Shown: piece by piece, positions 7,578 to 15,098 of the stretch
How positions within the stretch are numbered: the stretch's first letter is position 1
Layout: each line of letters opens with the position of its first letter
Assembly: GCA_002724975.1 (NCBI GenBank)
Contig: PBQF01000045.1
Location: forward strand, 1 to 35,538
From: Parcubacteria group bacterium
GTDB lineage: Bacteria; Patescibacteriota; Minisyncoccia; Phycocordibacterales; GCA-002724975
Direction: 5' to 3'
Length of the DNA: 35,538 nucleotides
Translations under genes and position numbers: made by a program
The notes under the pieces: model-generated
What the model saw: only the letters and a program-made list of their open reading frames with translations
Told to the model about the DNA's origin: nothing
Database searches by the model: none

Positions 7578-8009
7578 TTATTTAATAGTTCCTCCAACCT
7601 TTTCTATTTTCCCTTTGGCTATTTCAGAAACTAAAAGGCCTTCAAGATTCAATTTCTTTTTTATTTCCCCATTCCCTAGAATTTTCACCTTTGGATTCTT
7701 GCCTTTTTTCTTATTAACCACTTCCCTTGCTAAAAGACTTCTAACATTCACATTGTCTCCATTTTCAAAAAGCATATCCAAAGCAGAAACATTAATAACT
7801 TGAGGTCTTATTTGAAAGCTTTTAAACCTGTATCCTCTTTTTTTGGGAATCTTTTTTATCATATCCCTGATTTCTGGCCTAATCTTTCTTCCAGCTCTAG
7901 ATTTCTGACCTTTGTGGCCTCGGCCTGAAGTCTTCCCTCTCTTTCCTCCTCTACCGACCTTAACTTTTCTAGTATTTGGAGTTTTTCTTTTTAAATTATG
8001 AATTTGCAT
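7578..8009 (-). CDS. rplO: Large-subunit ribosomal protein uL15
   Basis: The 143-residue protein has the Gly/Arg-rich N-terminal extension of L15 (RKVKVGRGGKRGKTSGRGHKGQ) that threads into 23S rRNA and the globular C-domain (VNVSALDMLFENGDNV and so on). It follows rpsE by only 5 bases. rpmD (L30), which normally sits between them, is absent. Confidence 0.97.
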   Translation of the reverse strand: MQIHNLKRKTPNTRKVKVGRGGKRGKTSGRGHKGQKSRAGRKIRPEIRDMIKKIPKKRGYRFKSFQIRPQVINVSALDMLFENGDNVNVRSLLAREVVNKKKGKNPKVKILGNGEIKKKLNLEGLLVSEIAKGKIEKVGGTIK

Positions 8010-8014
8010 AGTCT

Positions 8015-8668
8015 TTATTTAACTTCAGCCTTCTCTTTTTTGTCTTCTTTTTTTGAGACATCAATCTTGACTGGGCTCTTTATTCCGACCTTTTTTAAGG
8101 CTTTGATTGTAGCCTTAGCATTGTTCACATGATTCTTGCTCCTTGAAATAATTTTACCTGTAATATCTTTCGCCCCAAGTAAATCAAGGATAGCTCTCAT
8201 TGCTCCTCCAGCTTTTAAGCCCTTCCTAGGAGTCGGGAGCATCATTACCCGAGAGGCGCAGTATTTTGCATCAACATCAAAAGGGATAGAATTTGTTTTA
8301 GTTAGCATTGGAGTAATCATGTTCTTCTTGGCATCTCGAACAGCTTTTTCAATAGCAAGTGACGTGTCTGATGATTTGCCAAGACCAACACCAACTGAAC
8401 CATTTCTGTTTCCAATAACGACTCCAACACTAAAACTAAATCTTCTACCTCCAGCAACAACACGAGTCACCCTCCTCATGCTTATGATTTTTTGTTCGTA
8501 CTCTGATCTTGGTCTGACTGGACCCCTTCTTTTTTTCTTATTAAACTTTTTATTAACAAATTTTCTAGTTGTTTTCTTTAAAGCCGTCTTCTTCGAAATC
8601 TCAAAACCGCCTTGACTTGTCTCAGGCTCATTCAACTTTTTGATTTTTTCTTTTTTTTCTACAACCAT
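8015..8668 (-). CDS. rpsE: Small-subunit ribosomal protein uS5
   Basis: The core has EQKIISMRRVTRVVAGGRRFSF, GNRNGSVGVGLGKS and TGKIISRSKNHVNNAKATIKAL, typical of S5 at the mRNA entry and decoding site. At 217 residues it is about 50 longer than most homologues because of a basic, Lys-rich N-terminal extension (about residues 1-55) and a Lys/Glu-rich C-terminal tail. It lies two bases after rplR. Confidence 0.96.
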   Translation of the reverse strand: MVVEKKEKIKKLNEPETSQGGFEISKKTALKKTTRKFVNKKFNKKKRRGPVRPRSEYEQKIISMRRVTRVVAGGRRFSFSVGVVIGNRNGSVGVGLGKSSDTSLAIEKAVRDAKKNMITPMLTKTNSIPFDVDAKYCASRVMMLPTPRKGLKAGGAMRAILDLLGAKDITGKIISRSKNHVNNAKATIKALKKVGIKSPVKIDVSKKEDKKEKAEVK

Positions 8669-8670
8669 AT

Positions 8671-9021
8671 TTAAAAAATAAGTCCTCCTTCCCTAGCTCC
8701 TTCTGCTAAAGATTCAACATTCCCTGTGTAAATATATCCTCCTCTGTCAAAAACAATTTTTTTGATTTTTTTATCTTTTGCCTTCTTGGCTATGTCTAAA
8801 CCAACATTTTTTGATTTTTCATTAAAAGTCTTTCCAGAAACTTTAGCTGATGTACTTGAGGCAAGAGTTGTAGATTTACTGTCATCAATAAGTTGGGCGG
8901 AAATATTCTTATTAGATTTAAAAATTGAAAGTCTTGGTTTTAGAGAAGTGCCGAAAACCTTGGATCTAATCCTGCCCCTTCTTTTTACTCTTCCTAAAGT
9001 TTTAATTTTTGTTTTTTCCAT
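8671..9021 (-). CDS. rplR: Large-subunit ribosomal protein uL18
   Basis: The 116-residue 5S rRNA-binding protein. It shows the basic N-terminus (RVKRRGRIRSKVFGTSLKPRLSIFKSNKN) and C-terminal IKKIVFDRGGYIYTGNVESLAEGAREGGLIF, which are strong L18 landmarks. One base separates it from rplF in the spc-type cluster. Confidence 0.97.
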   Translation of the reverse strand: MEKTKIKTLGRVKRRGRIRSKVFGTSLKPRLSIFKSNKNISAQLIDDSKSTTLASSTSAKVSGKTFNEKSKNVGLDIAKKAKDKKIKKIVFDRGGYIYTGNVESLAEGAREGGLIF

Positions 9022-9022
9022 A

Positions 9023-9556
9023 TTACGCAGCCTTCTTTCCCTGTTTCCTCCTAATCACTTCGTCTTCATATCTTATTCCTTTGCCTTTGTACGGCTCTGG
9101 TTTTCTTTTAGCCCTAATTTCAGCCGTAAATTGGCCAACCTTTTCCTTGTCAATTCCAGAAATAGTTATGACATTTTTCTCTGCTGTTGCCTTGAGACCT
9201 TCGGGAATTGTCAATTCAACAGGATGAGAAAAACCGAGAGACATCACAATCTTATTCCCCTGGACATCAGATTTAAAACCAACTCCTTCAACTACAAGTT
9301 TCTTCTCATAAGGAGTGTTGACACCATTAATCATATTTGAAATATGAGAAGCGTAAGTACCCCAAAGAGCTTGTGCTTGTTGACTACCTTTCTTGGGTTC
9401 TAATTTAATTTCGTTCCCTTCCACTTTTATTAAAATATCGTCTTTGAATTCCCTCTTTAATTCTCCATTAGGACCTTTGACATTAAAAACATGGTCACTG
9501 AAAGTAACTTCAGTTTTTTCAGGAATGATTATTGCTTTTTTACCTAAACGGCTCAT
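9023..9556 (-). CDS. rplF: Large-subunit ribosomal protein uL6
   Basis: The product starts MSRLGKKAIIIPEKTEV, as L6 proteins usually do, and has two repeated domains. The C-terminal one ends with KRKPEPYKGKGIRYEDEVIRRKQGKKA. It is 177 residues. The ATG at 9556, two bases after the rpsH stop, is preferred to a TTG at 9565 that would overlap rpsH. L6 lies near the factor-binding site of the 50S subunit. Confidence 0.96.
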   Translation of the reverse strand: MSRLGKKAIIIPEKTEVTFSDHVFNVKGPNGELKREFKDDILIKVEGNEIKLEPKKGSQQAQALWGTYASHISNMINGVNTPYEKKLVVEGVGFKSDVQGNKIVMSLGFSHPVELTIPEGLKATAEKNVITISGIDKEKVGQFTAEIRAKRKPEPYKGKGIRYEDEVIRRKQGKKAA

Positions 9557-9558
9557 GA

Positions 9559-9954
9559 TTACCAAATTTCAAATAATGCTTCCCCTCCGACCTTCATTTT
9601 TTTTGCTTCTTTTTCTGAGATAATTCCATTTGGGGTTGAAAGAACTAATGTTCCTTTGCCAAATTTTACAGGTTTTATTTCCCTGAAGCTCTTATATACT
9701 CTTCTCCCAGGCTTTGAAATTCTTTTAACCTCGGAAATTTTTGGACTACTATCTTTTTTGTAAATTAAACCAGTCTCCAAAGTTTTCTTGACACCTTTAC
9801 CTTTAACATTGACAAAACCAAGATAGCCTTCCTTCTTTAAAATGTCCGAGATAGACTCTTTAACTTTTGAGTAAGGAGTTGCGGTCATTTCAGAACCAAC
9901 AGCGCTGGCATTTTTCAGTCGGTTTATAAAATCTCCAATAGGGTCGCTTACCAT
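9559..9954 (-). CDS. rpsH: Small-subunit ribosomal protein uS8
   Basis: The 131-residue 16S rRNA central-domain binder. It starts [17 protein letters not shown] and ends with the S8 C-domain ([35 protein letters not shown]). Its ATG overlaps the end of rpsN by 7 bases. In other bacteria S8 represses the spc operon. No obvious S8-site mimic was searched for here. Confidence 0.96.
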   Translation of the reverse strand: MVSDPIGDFINRLKNASAVGSEMTATPYSKVKESISDILKKEGYLGFVNVKGKGVKKTLETGLIYKKDSSPKISEVKRISKPGRRVYKSFREIKPVKFGKGTLVLSTPNGIISEKEAKKMKVGGEALFEIW

Positions 9955-10133
9955 GATGATTTCTTAATTCCAGGAACTTTCCCTTCATTAGCTAGCTCTC
10001 TAAAACAGATACGACACAGGTCAAAGTCTCTCATATAGCCCCTAGCTCTACCGCAACGAAAACATCGCCTGACAATACGGCTTGAGTACTTTGGCCTCTT
10101 ATTTGACCTTGCTATTGTTGACTTTTTGGCCAT
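9948..10133 (-). CDS. rpsN: Small-subunit ribosomal protein uS14, zinc-binding type
   Basis: The 61-residue protein has a zinc knuckle CFRC...CRIC (Cys 24, 27, 40, 43) and the C-terminal [10 protein letters not shown] typical of short type-Z S14. The ATG at 10133 gives the family N-terminus [10 protein letters not shown]. Earlier in-frame codons would add an unrelated hydrophobic stretch. It has its own promoter and a hairpin plus U run directly upstream, because the usual junction with rplE is broken by an inserted antisense gene. Confidence 0.96.
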   Translation of the reverse strand: MAKKSTIARSNKRPKYSSRIVRRCFRCGRARGYMRDFDLCRICFRELANEGKVPGIKKSSW

Positions 10134-10161
10134 ATGAACAAAAAAGAGCTCAAAAAAGCTC
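10134..10161 (-). promoter_or_regulatory. Hairpin plus U run immediately before the rpsN start (attenuator-like)
   Basis: On the minus strand a 5-bp stem (10157-10161 with 10146-10150) is followed by six T at 10145-10140. The ATG follows 6 bases later (10133). No SD is present. The layout is that of an intrinsic terminator or attenuator placed at the ribosome-binding region, like those before rpsS and rplC. Confidence 0.5.
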
Positions 10162-10168
10162 AGGGGTA

Positions 10169-10197
10169 ATATTAACAATATAATGGCTTAACGTCAA
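10169..10197 (-). promoter_or_regulatory. Internal promoter for rpsN and the genes downstream
   Basis: On the minus strand, TTGACG (10192-10197) and TAATAT (10169-10174) are spaced 17 bases apart. It restarts transcription of the distal spc genes downstream of the inserted antisense gene. Confidence 0.65.
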
Positions 10198-10275
10198 CCC
10201 AGAAATAGCTTGTTTTAGACATGTCACTTCAAAATCAACTTTAATTAGTTCTGATTTAATATTAAGATATACCCC

Positions 10276-10303
10276 TTGACAAAGAAAAATAAGGTTATAC
10301 TAT
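10276..10303 (+). promoter_or_regulatory. Promoter of the antisense ORFan between rpsN and rplE
   Basis: A perfect -35 TTGACA (10276-10281) is followed 16 bases later by TACTAT (10298-10303). The better-scoring TATACT at 10296-10301 would leave only 14 bases of spacing. It points away from the ribosomal operon. Confidence 0.55.
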
Positions 10304-10336
10304 GAGTGACGGATTGGAAAGGAGGTGATAGATACC

Positions 10337-10561
10337 ATGACGTCATCACACACCACGATTGACGAGATCAATTTCCTGAGGCACCTCGGCACGTGGACAA
10401 ATAACTCGCCCAGCAAGGTCGAGGATGTGCCCTGGAAGAGTCGAGCGGAAAAGCTCTTTCGGTACCGAAACTCCATGGAGAATCGGGAGAGGTGGGGAGC
10501 AATCAATCCCGTCCTCGTCAGGCAGTTCATCAACAGCGAAATTGAACGCCTGAGTGCATGA
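10337..10561 (+). CDS. Small ORFan protein inserted antisense in the ribosomal cluster
   Basis: A 74-residue soluble protein starting MTSSHTTIDEINFLRHLG, rich in Arg, Glu, Asn and Trp, with no recognised domain and no signal or membrane segment. The ATG at 10337 follows a near-perfect SD (AGGAGGTGA at 10320-10328). A GTG inside that SD is rejected as the start. GC is 54% (119 of 220 bases, 10341-10560) against 38% in a 60-base sample of rplE (11101-11160). It has its own promoter and terminator and lies opposite to rplE and rpsN. It may have been acquired by transfer. The function is unknown. Confidence 0.75.
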   Translation: MTSSHTTIDEINFLRHLGTWTNNSPSKVEDVPWKSRAEKLFRYRNSMENRERWGAINPVLVRQFINSEIERLSA

Positions 10562-10638
10562 CCTCCTGAGTGTCAGGAGTAGGGTAATCGCCAAATCCCA
10601 TTTTTGCGTTTCTGGGATTAAGTCTCTCTTTGAGAGAT
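10562..10638 (+). ncRNA. Series of three hairpins in the 3' untranslated region of the ORFan
   Basis: Three consecutive stems follow the stop codon. The first is 10563-10569 with 10573-10579 (7 bp, loop GTG). The second is 10594-10600 with 10613-10619 (7 bp, 12-base loop). The third is 10623-10628 with 10632-10637 (6 bp, loop TTT). With the terminator they form a four-hairpin 3' UTR, unusually structured for such a small gene. It could stabilise the mRNA or be released as a small RNA. Confidence 0.4.
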
Positions 10639-10651
10639 AAAGAACGCTCCC

Positions 10652-10678
10652 GGCAGCGGTGGTCAGCTGCCTTTTTTT
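10652..10678 (+). terminator. Intrinsic terminator of the ORFan
   Basis: GGCAGC at 10652-10657 pairs with GCTGCC at 10666-10671 and is followed by seven T. It ends just before the rplE stop codon (10684). On the minus strand there is no U run, so the ribosomal transcript could still read through. Confidence 0.85.
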
Positions 10679-10683
10679 ATGTA

Positions 10684-11217
10684 CTATTTTTGAAAAGGAA
10701 AGCCTAGGGTTTCCAGATATTTGGTGGCCTCTTCCTTATTCGAAGCCGATGTAACAACAGTTATAGAAAGCCCAAAAACATTCTTCAACTCTTCGTCAGA
10801 GGTTTCTGGGAAAATAGTGTGTTCCTTGATGCCGATGGTCAAATTGCCCATTTCATCAACTGATTTTTTTGGAATACCTCTAAAGTCTCTTGTCCTTGGA
10901 AGAGCAATATTTATAAGCTTGTTTAAAAAATTCTCCGCCCTTTTCCCTCGAAGGGTCACCTGGAAACCAATAATATTTCCTTCTCGGAGCTTAAAAGAAG
11001 CGATTGACTTCTTGGCCGGTCTTGGAGAGACCTTCTGTCCTGTAATTTTTGCCAGTCTATCTTGAATCAATTGAATCTTTTGTTTATCTTTTTCCTTCCC
11101 GATGCCAGTTGAAACAACAACTTTCTCAATTTGAGGAGTCTGCATCTTGTTTTTATAGCCAAAAGTATTCTTGAGTGAATCAAAAACCTTTAATTGTCTG
11201 TCTTTTATCATTTCCAT
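10684..11217 (-). CDS. rplE: Large-subunit ribosomal protein uL5
   Basis: The 177-residue 5S rRNA-binding protein. Family landmarks are PQIEKVVVSTGIG, ITGQKVSPRPAKKSIASFKLREGNIIG and ALPRTRDFRGIP, with a C-terminal FGLSITVVTSASNKEEA. It follows rplX by two bases. It is the last gene before the cluster is interrupted by the antisense ORFan. Confidence 0.97.
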   Translation of the reverse strand: MEMIKDRQLKVFDSLKNTFGYKNKMQTPQIEKVVVSTGIGKEKDKQKIQLIQDRLAKITGQKVSPRPAKKSIASFKLREGNIIGFQVTLRGKRAENFLNKLINIALPRTRDFRGIPKKSVDEMGNLTIGIKEHTIFPETSDEELKNVFGLSITVVTSASNKEEATKYLETLGFPFQK

Positions 11218-11219
11218 AA

Positions 11220-11462
11220 TTATTTCTTAGCCTTTTTCTTTTTATTAACTGAAATTTTCACATTTGAAACATGAATTGGCATTGTCCTTTCAATAATTTG
11301 CCCCTTCTGATCACTCTTCCTTGATTTTTGGTGTTTCTTAACAATATTAATTCCTTCAACAACCACTAAATTTTTTGAGGGCAACGCAGTAAGAATTTTT
11401 CCAGACTTACCTTTGTCTTTCCCAACCAAAACTATTACATTGTCTCCTTTTTTAACTTTCAT
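11220..11462 (-). CDS. rplX: Large-subunit ribosomal protein uL24
   Basis: A short (80-residue) L24 with the KOW motif [20 protein letters not shown] at 3-22 and [12 protein letters not shown] in the middle. It is shorter than the usual 100 or so residues because the C-terminal part is trimmed, ending [15 protein letters not shown]24 is an assembly initiator at the exit tunnel. It lies five bases after rplN. Confidence 0.95.
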   Translation of the reverse strand: MKVKKGDNVIVLVGKDKGKSGKILTALPSKNLVVVEGINIVKKHQKSRKSDQKGQIIERTMPIHVSNVKISVNKKKKAKK

Positions 11463-11467
11463 AATTA

Positions 11468-11839
11468 TTAAACAACTTCTGGTGCTAAAGAAATAATCTT
11501 CTGATAGCCCAAATCTTGTAATTCCCTTGGGATTGGGCCGAAGATTCTCCCGGCTTTTGGTTCTTTCTTTTCTTTTTCAATAATAACAACTGCATTTTCA
11601 TCAAAACGAATATAAGAACCATCTCTTCTTCTAAAGGGTTGCTTTTGTCTAACCACGACGCCTCGAAGAACATCTTTCTTTTTGACGGCTCTCCTTGGCT
11701 CTGAAGTTTGAATAGACAAAACAACAACATCCCCAATTCTGGCATACCTCTTCTTGGAACCACCCAGAATTTTGAAGACTCTACCTACTTTTCCTCCTGA
11801 GTTATCCGTTATTTTTACTAATGACTGTGGTTGAATCAT
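11468..11839 (-). CDS. rplN: Large-subunit ribosomal protein uL14
   Basis: The 123-residue protein starts [17 protein letters not shown] and shows the L14 signature region with [11 protein letters not shown] and [28 protein letters not shown]. It lies at the subunit interface. One base separates it from rpsQ. Confidence 0.97.
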   Translation of the reverse strand: MIQPQSLVKITDNSGGKVGRVFKILGGSKKRYARIGDVVVLSIQTSEPRRAVKKKDVLRGVVVRQKQPFRRRDGSYIRFDENAVVIIEKEKKEPKAGRIFGPIPRELQDLGYQKIISLAPEVV

Positions 11840-11840
11840 G

Positions 11841-12089
11841 TTATGAAATTATTTGAAAATGCTTATCTTTTGACATTGGCTTTGTCTCTTCGATTATAAC
11901 TTTGTCACCAATTTTGTGTTTATTTTCTTCATCATGTGCTTTGTATTTCTTTCTAATCTTTACAAATTTCCCATAGGTTGGATGTTTAACATATCTTTCA
12001 ACTTCAACCACAACAGTCTTGTCCATCTTGTCTGAAACAACAATACCATTTAATTTCTTCTTATTTTTTTGTTCGTTTTTACTTTCCAT
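11841..12089 (-). CDS. rpsQ: Small-subunit ribosomal protein uS17
   Basis: The 82-residue OB-fold protein has [29 protein letters not shown] and [27 protein letters not shown], the S17 signature. This is one of the few housekeeping genes here with a recognisable SD: GGAG lies 5 bases before the ATG. Its start overlaps rpmC by 11 bases. Confidence 0.97.
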   Translation of the reverse strand: MESKNEQKNKKKLNGIVVSDKMDKTVVVEVERYVKHPTYGKFVKIRKKYKAHDEENKHKIGDKVIIEETKPMSKDKHFQIIS

Positions 12090-12276
12090 GAAGTCTCCTT
12101 TTGTTAATTTCTGTCAAAATCTGTGCAATGTCTTTTTTTAAGGCTTTTCCTGCCTTAACATTTCTGGTTTTTGTTCCTGTTATACTAAATCTGAAACTTT
12201 TAAAACCCTCTCTCTTTTCCTTTAAGAGTTTGGCTAAATCGGAATCTTTCTTTTTTATCAAATTTTTCATTTCCAT
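12079..12276 (-). CDS. rpmC: Large-subunit ribosomal protein uL29
   Basis: A 65-residue two-helix protein starting [20 protein letters not shown], ending NIKKDIAQ-like [19 protein letters not shown]-type helix in the L29 pattern. The ATG at 12276, one base after the rplP stop, is preferred over a TTG at 12291 that would overlap rplP. It lies near the exit tunnel next to L23. Confidence 0.9.
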   Translation of the reverse strand: MEMKNLIKKKDSDLAKLLKEKREGFKSFRFSITGTKTRNVKAGKALKKDIAQILTEINKRRLHGK

Positions 12277-12277
12277 A

Positions 12278-12697
12278 TTAATCTCTGACAACGACTTTAG
12301 TTTTAACGGGCATCTTCTTGCCTCCTTTTATTAAAGCCTCTTTTGCTTTTACCTCTGGGACCCCATCGACTTCAAAAAGAATCCTGCCGGGCTGAACTGG
12401 AAAAACAAAACCAGCCGGTTCTCCTTTTCCTTTGCCCATTCCAACCTCAGCCCCCTTTCTTGTATATGGTCTGTCTGGAAAGACCCGAGTCCAAACCTTA
12501 CCAAACTTACCAACAGTCCTAGAAATAACCCTTCTTGAGGCCTCAATTTGGTTTGAGGTAATCCTGTCTCCAGTTATGGCTTTCAGACCATAAGATCCGA
12601 AAGAAACTTTGTTCCCTCTTGAAGCAATCCCTCTTTTAACTGGATGCTTTCGGCCAGTCTGCCATTTTCTGTGTTTTACTTTCTTGGGGAACAACAT
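12278..12697 (-). CDS. rplP: Large-subunit ribosomal protein uL16
   Basis: The 139-residue protein starts MLFPKKVKHRKWQTGR and shows GSYGLKAI, RISRTVG-like RRVISRTVGKFGKVW, FPDRPYTRKGAEVGMGKGKGEPAGFV and GRILFEVDGV, all L16 landmarks. It positions the A- and P-site tRNA elbows. It lies two bases after rpsC. Confidence 0.97.
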   Translation of the reverse strand: MLFPKKVKHRKWQTGRKHPVKRGIASRGNKVSFGSYGLKAITGDRITSNQIEASRRVISRTVGKFGKVWTRVFPDRPYTRKGAEVGMGKGKGEPAGFVFPVQPGRILFEVDGVPEVKAKEALIKGGKKMPVKTKVVVRD

Positions 12698-12699
12698 AA

Positions 12700-13359
12700 T
12701 TATTTCTTATCAAAAACCTCTCCTTTATAAATCCAGACTTTTATACCAATTGAACCATAAGGTAAAATAGCTCTTTCTGATGAAAAATCAATATCGGCCC
12801 TGAATGTTTGAAGTGGAATCCTGCCCTTTTTAACCTCTTCTTTTCTAGCCATTTCAGCACCTCCTAATCTTCCAGAAACTATAATTTTAGCTCCTTTAAC
12901 ATCTCGATTAGCCATAACCTTCTCGATTGTTTGCCTTAAAACCCTTCTGAAAGGAAATCTTTTTTCAAGACCCTCCCTAATCATGGCGCTGACAATCCCG
13001 GCATTGCTTTCAGGAGAACGAATTTCCTCAATATCAATCTTAACTTCTTCTGCTCCTAAAAGTTTTTGTTTCCTTATGAATTTCGAGACATCGTCCTTCA
13101 ATTTTTTTGAACCATCGCCACTTCTGCCAATTATCATTCCGGGACGAGAAGTCTTTAAAATAATTCTTAGAGATTTTTCATTTCTCTCCATTTCAATAGA
13201 ACTTACATAAAAATCACGAAGTTTTTTCTCAAGAAACTCCCGAAGTAAAACATCTGATTTAAGAAACTCTTTATATTTTTTCTTATCACCAAACCAGTGA
13301 GACTTCCAGTCTCTAATTACTCCGAGTCTATGTACATATGGGTGAACTATGTGTGTCAT
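12700..13359 (-). CDS. rpsC: Small-subunit ribosomal protein uS3
   Basis: The 219-residue protein starts MTHIVHPYVHRLGVIRDWKS. It has the KH domain with RPGMIIGRSGDGSKKL at about 70-85 and the C-domain with GAKIIVSGRLGGAEMARKE and YGSIGIKVWIYKGE. It lies at the mRNA entry channel, where S3 has helicase activity. It lies two bases after rplV. Confidence 0.97.
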   Translation of the reverse strand: MTHIVHPYVHRLGVIRDWKSHWFGDKKKYKEFLKSDVLLREFLEKKLRDFYVSSIEMERNEKSLRIILKTSRPGMIIGRSGDGSKKLKDDVSKFIRKQKLLGAEEVKIDIEEIRSPESNAGIVSAMIREGLEKRFPFRRVLRQTIEKVMANRDVKGAKIIVSGRLGGAEMARKEEVKKGRIPLQTFRADIDFSSERAILPYGSIGIKVWIYKGEVFDKK

Positions 13360-13361
13360 GA

Positions 13362-13733
13362 TTATTTTTTAGACTTTGTTTTCTTGGTTACCTTTGCTTT
13401 CTTCGGCACTTTTTTACCAAGTTCTAATGTAATGTTACTGGTCCTCTTTCTTATTAAATATGCACTGCCCCTAGCTCTTGGTCTCATTCTTTTTAAAGTT
13501 GGTCCTTCGTCAACCTTGATACTTTTTACAAATAAATCATCCTTGTTTACTGAATCATTCTCTTTGGCATTCGAAACTGCTGAATCTATAAGTTTGCCAA
13601 CAACTTTTGACGCTCTTTTATTTAAAAAGTTTAATTGAGTCGAAGCTCTAACCACACTTTTGCCTTTAATTAAATCTGAAACTAGCCGAACTTTTCTAGG
13701 AGACTGTCTGTAATTTTTTAAATAGGCCCTCAT
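13362..13733 (-). CDS. rplV: Large-subunit ribosomal protein uL22
   Basis: The 123-residue protein starts MRAYLKNYRQSPRKVRLVSDLIKGK and carries the tunnel-loop region around EGPTLKRMRPRARGSAYLIRKRTSNITLEL. A short Lys-rich C-terminal tail follows. It lines the peptide exit tunnel. It lies 11 bases after rpsS. Confidence 0.97.
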   Translation of the reverse strand: MRAYLKNYRQSPRKVRLVSDLIKGKSVVRASTQLNFLNKRASKVVGKLIDSAVSNAKENDSVNKDDLFVKSIKVDEGPTLKRMRPRARGSAYLIRKRTSNITLELGKKVPKKAKVTKKTKSKK

Positions 13734-13744
13734 GATTATTAAAA

Positions 13745-14086
13745 TTATTTTTTAGTTTCAGTAGTTGCTTTAGCAGTTTTAGCAGCAGTAATTTCTGCTT
13801 CTCTCTTTTTTTGTTCCAGTTCTTTCTGCATCTTACCTCCATGTCTGTGGAACTTCTTGGTTAAAGAAAATTCTCCTAATCTATGCCCGACCATTTCTTC
13901 GGTCACAAGCACTTCTATATGTTGCTTCCCATTATGTACTCCAAACCTAAAGCCGACCATTTCGGGTGATATTTGGCTGGCTCTTGACCATGTCTTAATA
14001 ACACCAGCTTGATCTGGTTTCTTGCCTTCTACTTTTTTCAGCAACTTTGGGTCAACAAACGGACCCTTTTTGAGTGATCTGGTCAT
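13745..14086 (-). CDS. rpsS: Small-subunit ribosomal protein uS19
   Basis: Core S19 landmarks are present: [49 protein letters not shown] and [18 protein letters not shown]. The 113-residue length exceeds the usual 92 or so because of an Ala/Lys/Glu-rich C-terminal tail. It is separated from rplB by 127 bases that contain a promoter and an attenuator-like hairpin, so it heads its own transcript as well as possibly receiving read-through. Confidence 0.97.
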   Translation of the reverse strand: MTRSLKKGPFVDPKLLKKVEGKKPDQAGVIKTWSRASQISPEMVGFRFGVHNGKQHIEVLVTEEMVGHRLGEFSLTKKFHRHGGKMQKELEQKKREAEITAAKTAKATTETKK

Positions 14087-14087
14087 A

Positions 14088-14114
14088 CGAAAAAATAAAA
14101 GCCCTTTCGAGCTT
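14088..14114 (-). promoter_or_regulatory. GNRA hairpin plus U run just before rpsS (attenuator-like)
   Basis: On the minus strand AAGCTC pairs with GGGCTT around a GAAA tetraloop (14109-14114 with 14099-14104). T-rich TTATTTTTT follows, and three bases later comes the rpsS ATG at 14086. No SD is present. Either it ends most transcripts before rpsS or it shapes initiation. Confidence 0.55.
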
Positions 14115-14123
14115 CGGTTTCAT

Positions 14124-14152
14124 ATACTAGCCAAAATAAGGCCTGATGTCAA
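14124..14152 (-). promoter_or_regulatory. Internal promoter upstream of rpsS
   Basis: On the minus strand, TTGACA (14147-14152) and TAGTAT (14124-14129) are spaced exactly 17 bases apart. The leader to the rpsS ATG would be about 30 bases. Confidence 0.7.
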
Positions 14153-14189
14153 ACTATATTATAGATTTTTAGGCCCTATAAAGCCCTAC

Positions 14190-14213
14190 TAAACGGCCCA
14201 GGGGGTGAGCCGT
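14190..14213 (-). promoter_or_regulatory. Hairpin at the end of rplB
   Basis: Directly after the rplB stop a 7-bp stem (AAACGGC paired with GCCGTTT) with an 11-base loop is seen on the minus strand. No U run follows, so it looks like an mRNA 3'-stabilising or pausing element rather than a terminator. Confidence 0.4.
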
Positions 14214-15056
14214 TTATTTTTTCTTTCCAACCTTTCTTCTGGAGACTATTAGACTATTTGAATATTTCTTTGGCCTTCTAGACTTTTGACCCTTCCCAAC
14301 CATTTTACCCTGTTTTGTTTTTTGTCTCTTTCGGCCTCGTCCACCCCTTCCTTCACCTCCTCCATGGGGGTGGTCAACCGGATTCATTGCACTTCCCCTG
14401 ACTTTCGGCCTTCTTCCCAGCCATCTGTTCCTGCCAGCCTTACCAAGATTTACTAATTTATATTCCGGATTTGAAACTTCTCCAACACTAGCCCATGCAT
14501 TTTTAACAATTTTTCTAATCTCCCCCGAAGGCATTTTTAAATGAACATGGGTTCCGTCATTAGCTACAACTTCTGCATAGTTTCCGGCACTTCTAACTAG
14601 CTTTGCTCCCCCATTTGCCCGAAGTTCAATATTGTAAACAAAAGTACCAACTGGAATTTTATTCAAAGGGAGTCGATTGCCAGCTTTTATCGGTGCTTCT
14701 TCTGAAACAATGAAAGTTTGTCCAGCCTTGATTGACTTGGGAAGAAGTACATATCTTTTGTCTCCATCTTTATATGAAACAAGTCCTATAAAACCCGATC
14801 TGTTTGGATCATATTCAATAGTTAGAACTTTGGCCTCAACGTTTTTCTTTTCGTATTTAAAATCTATATCCCTGTAAAGCCTTTTTGTTCCACCTCCACG
14901 ATGATGCGCAGTAATTCTTCCAGCACTATTTCTTCCTTTGGCTCTTTTAACACCGCGAGAAAGTTTTTTGCTCGGTTTTTTCGCAGTCAAAACACCCCTG
15001 TATGAAACAGTTGTCATTCCTCTTCTTCCTGGTGTTATTGGTTTATATCTTTTCAT
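14214..15056 (-). CDS. rplB: Large-subunit ribosomal protein uL2
   Basis: The 280-residue protein starts MKRYKPITPGRRGMTTVSY. It has AHHRGGGTKRLYRDIDF, a central SH3-like domain and the C-terminal MNPVDHPHGGGEGRGGRGRK with the conserved His of the L2 loop near the peptidyl transferase centre. It has no SD. A strong hairpin lies between the rplW stop and this ATG. Confidence 0.97.
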   Translation of the reverse strand: MKRYKPITPGRRGMTTVSYRGVLTAKKPSKKLSRGVKRAKGRNSAGRITAHHRGGGTKRLYRDIDFKYEKKNVEAKVLTIEYDPNRSGFIGLVSYKDGDKRYVLLPKSIKAGQTFIVSEEAPIKAGNRLPLNKIPVGTFVYNIELRANGGAKLVRSAGNYAEVVANDGTHVHLKMPSGEIRKIVKNAWASVGEVSNPEYKLVNLGKAGRNRWLGRRPKVRGSAMNPVDHPHGGGEGRGGRGRKRQKTKQGKMVGKGQKSRRPKKYSNSLIVSRRKVGKKK

Positions 15057-15072
15057 ATATTTTATTCGTTCA

Positions 15073-15098
15073 TAGAAATCATCTGTAGATAATTTCTA
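15073..15098 (-). promoter_or_regulatory. Intercistronic hairpin between rplW and rplB
   Basis: An 11-bp stem (15088-15098 with 15073-15083) has a 4-base loop and includes the rplW stop codon. One pair is G-U on the minus-strand RNA but a mismatch on the plus strand, so it fits transcription in the operon direction. It ends 16 bases before the rplB ATG, which has no SD. Confidence 0.5.

Noticed and set aside
7577-7597. Longer SecY start at TTG 7597
   Set aside because: The ATG at 7576 gives the usual SecY N-terminus and the longer form would overlap rplO.
10300-10594. Minus-strand frames opposite the first ORFan
   Set aside because: They lack an SD and a promoter in the right place, and they mirror the GC-rich codon pattern of the plus-strand gene.
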